A stretch of DNA of 7,237 nt from contig JAQTVS010000135.1 of assembly GCA_028706735.1 (NCBI GenBank), forward strand, positions 1 through 7,237, in the 5' to 3' direction. A model generated the notes under the pieces. That model worked only from the letters and a program-made list of their open reading frames with translations, was not told the origin of the DNA and did not search any database. How positions within the stretch are numbered: position 1 is the first letter of the stretch; each line of letters opens with the position of its first letter. The position numbers were made by a program, and so were the translations under genes. The stretch comes from Thiomonas sp. (lineage in GTDB: Bacteria; Pseudomonadota; Gammaproteobacteria; Burkholderiales; Burkholderiaceae_C). This document shows positions 6,930 through 7,237 of this stretch, one piece after another.

Positions 6930-7038
6930 TTGCCACCGAGTTAATGACAACTTGCGGGGTGGCAAGGGCGGCGGGCCTTCGGGCGTGCCGCGCAGATGTC
7001 CGCTAAAGCGTCGCCGTGCGAACCCCAAGCGGTGGCGT
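6930..7038 (+). promoter_or_regulatory. Candidate structured 5' leader (riboswitch-like) of metK
   Basis: The untranslated leader holds several pairings. A closing stem joins GCCACCG (6932-6938) to CGGTGGC (7030-7036). Inside it lie a hairpin CTTGC/GCAAG (6951-6955/6962-6966), a second hairpin GCGGC..GCCGC capped by GCC-TTCG-GGC (6968-6991), and a small CGC-TAAA-GCG hairpin (7001-7010). The loop of the first hairpin, GGGGT (6956-6960), is complementary to ACCCC (7022-7026), forming a pseudoknot. Alternatives exist: TTGCCACC (6930-6937) with GGTGGCAA (6958-6965), and GCGTCGCC (7008-7015) with GGTGGCGT (7031-7038). No poly-T terminator follows, so any control would act on translation initiation or by Rho. 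Position before metK suggests sensing of S-adenosylmethionine or a related metabolite, but I do not recognise a known SAM or SAH riboswitch consensus. Confidence 0.45.
6968..6991 (+). other. UUCG-capped hairpin in metK leader
   Basis: Five pairs (GCGGC 6968-6972 with GCCGC 6987-6991), a two-by-two internal loop (GG/GT), three pairs (GCC/GGC) and a TTCG tetraloop at 6978-6981 make a stable hairpin. It is not followed by a T run, so it is not an intrinsic terminator. It probably acts as a structural arm of the leader RNA. Confidence 0.6.
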
Positions 7039-7064
7039 CAAACCAACCGATTGAAAGGGCCGTC

Positions 7065-7237
7065 ATGGCAAGCAACTTCCTGTTTACCTCCGAATCCGTC
7101 TCCGAAGGCCATCCCGACAAGGTGGCCGACCAAATCTCCGACGCCATCCTCGACGCCATCGTCGCGCAAGACCCGGCGTCGCGCGTGGCCGCCGAAACCC
7201 TGGCCAACACCGGACTCATCGTGCTGGCTGGCGAGAT
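7065..7237 (+). CDS. metK: S-adenosylmethionine synthetase (methionine adenosyltransferase), N-terminal part
   Basis: MetK makes S-adenosylmethionine from methionine and ATP in the cytoplasm. Only the first 57 residues are in the window; the gene runs off the right edge. They include [20 protein letters not shown] (6-25), with the GHPDK motif (15-19) carrying the active-site histidine (His16), and the segment TGLIVLAGE (49-57). These match E. coli MetK closely. The ATG at 7065 has AAAGGG 5 nt upstream. The gene is divergent from the acyltransferase operon and is preceded by a long, apparently structured leader. Confidence 0.97.
   Translation, partial: MASNFLFTSESVSEGHPDKVADQISDAILDAIVAQDPASRVAAETLANTGLIVLAGE

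Noticed and set aside
6945..6950. TTGTCA on the minus strand as a -35 box for the acyltransferase operon
   Set aside because: No acceptable -10 element is present at 16-19 bp spacing (17 bp gives CGAAAC), so the promoter of the operon stays unassigned.
6930..7064. Assignment of the metK leader to the SAH, SAM-II or SAM/SAH riboswitch class
   Set aside because: I could not find the conserved cores of these classes as I know them, so only an unnamed candidate is reported.

Overview
This is a GC-rich chromosomal segment with ordinary housekeeping genes. The gene set and order (metK divergent from two LpxL/LpxM-type acyltransferases, then dapF, a DUF484 gene and xerC) point to a Gram-negative betaproteobacterium, most likely Burkholderiales. 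That placement is inference from gene order and protein style; no rRNA or other decisive marker is present. I do not see a defence system, mobile element, CRISPR array, tRNA or rRNA.

Layout. Bases 1-205 hold no gene, but contain a pyrimidine-rich low-complexity tract with short perfect tandem repeats. Bases 206-6856 carry seven genes, all on the minus strand and tightly packed. In transcription order they are: LpxL-type acyltransferase 1, LpxL-type acyltransferase 2 (ATGA overlap), dapF (3 bp gap), a DUF484/YigA-like gene (13 bp gap), xerC (24 bp gap), rlmI (10 bp gap), and a YjiA/CobW-type GTPase (53 bp gap). Bases 6857-7064 form a divergent intergenic region. metK starts at 7065 on the plus strand and runs off the right edge.

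How the genes fit together. The first three minus-strand genes serve the envelope: two acyltransferases for lipid A, and diaminopimelate epimerase for peptidoglycan and lysine. DUF484 and xerC follow dapF as in many Proteobacteria, and XerC acts in chromosome dimer resolution. RlmI modifies 23S rRNA using S-adenosylmethionine, the product of the divergent metK. The last gene encodes a G3E GTPase with a CxCC motif and a very histidine-rich loop, suggesting metal handling, probably zinc.

The most interesting non-coding signal is the metK leader. A good sigma70-like promoter (TTGGCG, 17 bp, TAGAAT) is followed by about 137 nt of untranslated RNA. This leader can form a closing stem, internal hairpins and a loop-to-downstream pseudoknot, and has mutually exclusive pairings that reuse GCCACC/GGTGGC blocks. 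It looks like a cis-regulatory RNA, possibly a riboswitch, but I cannot assign it to a known class from the sequence alone.
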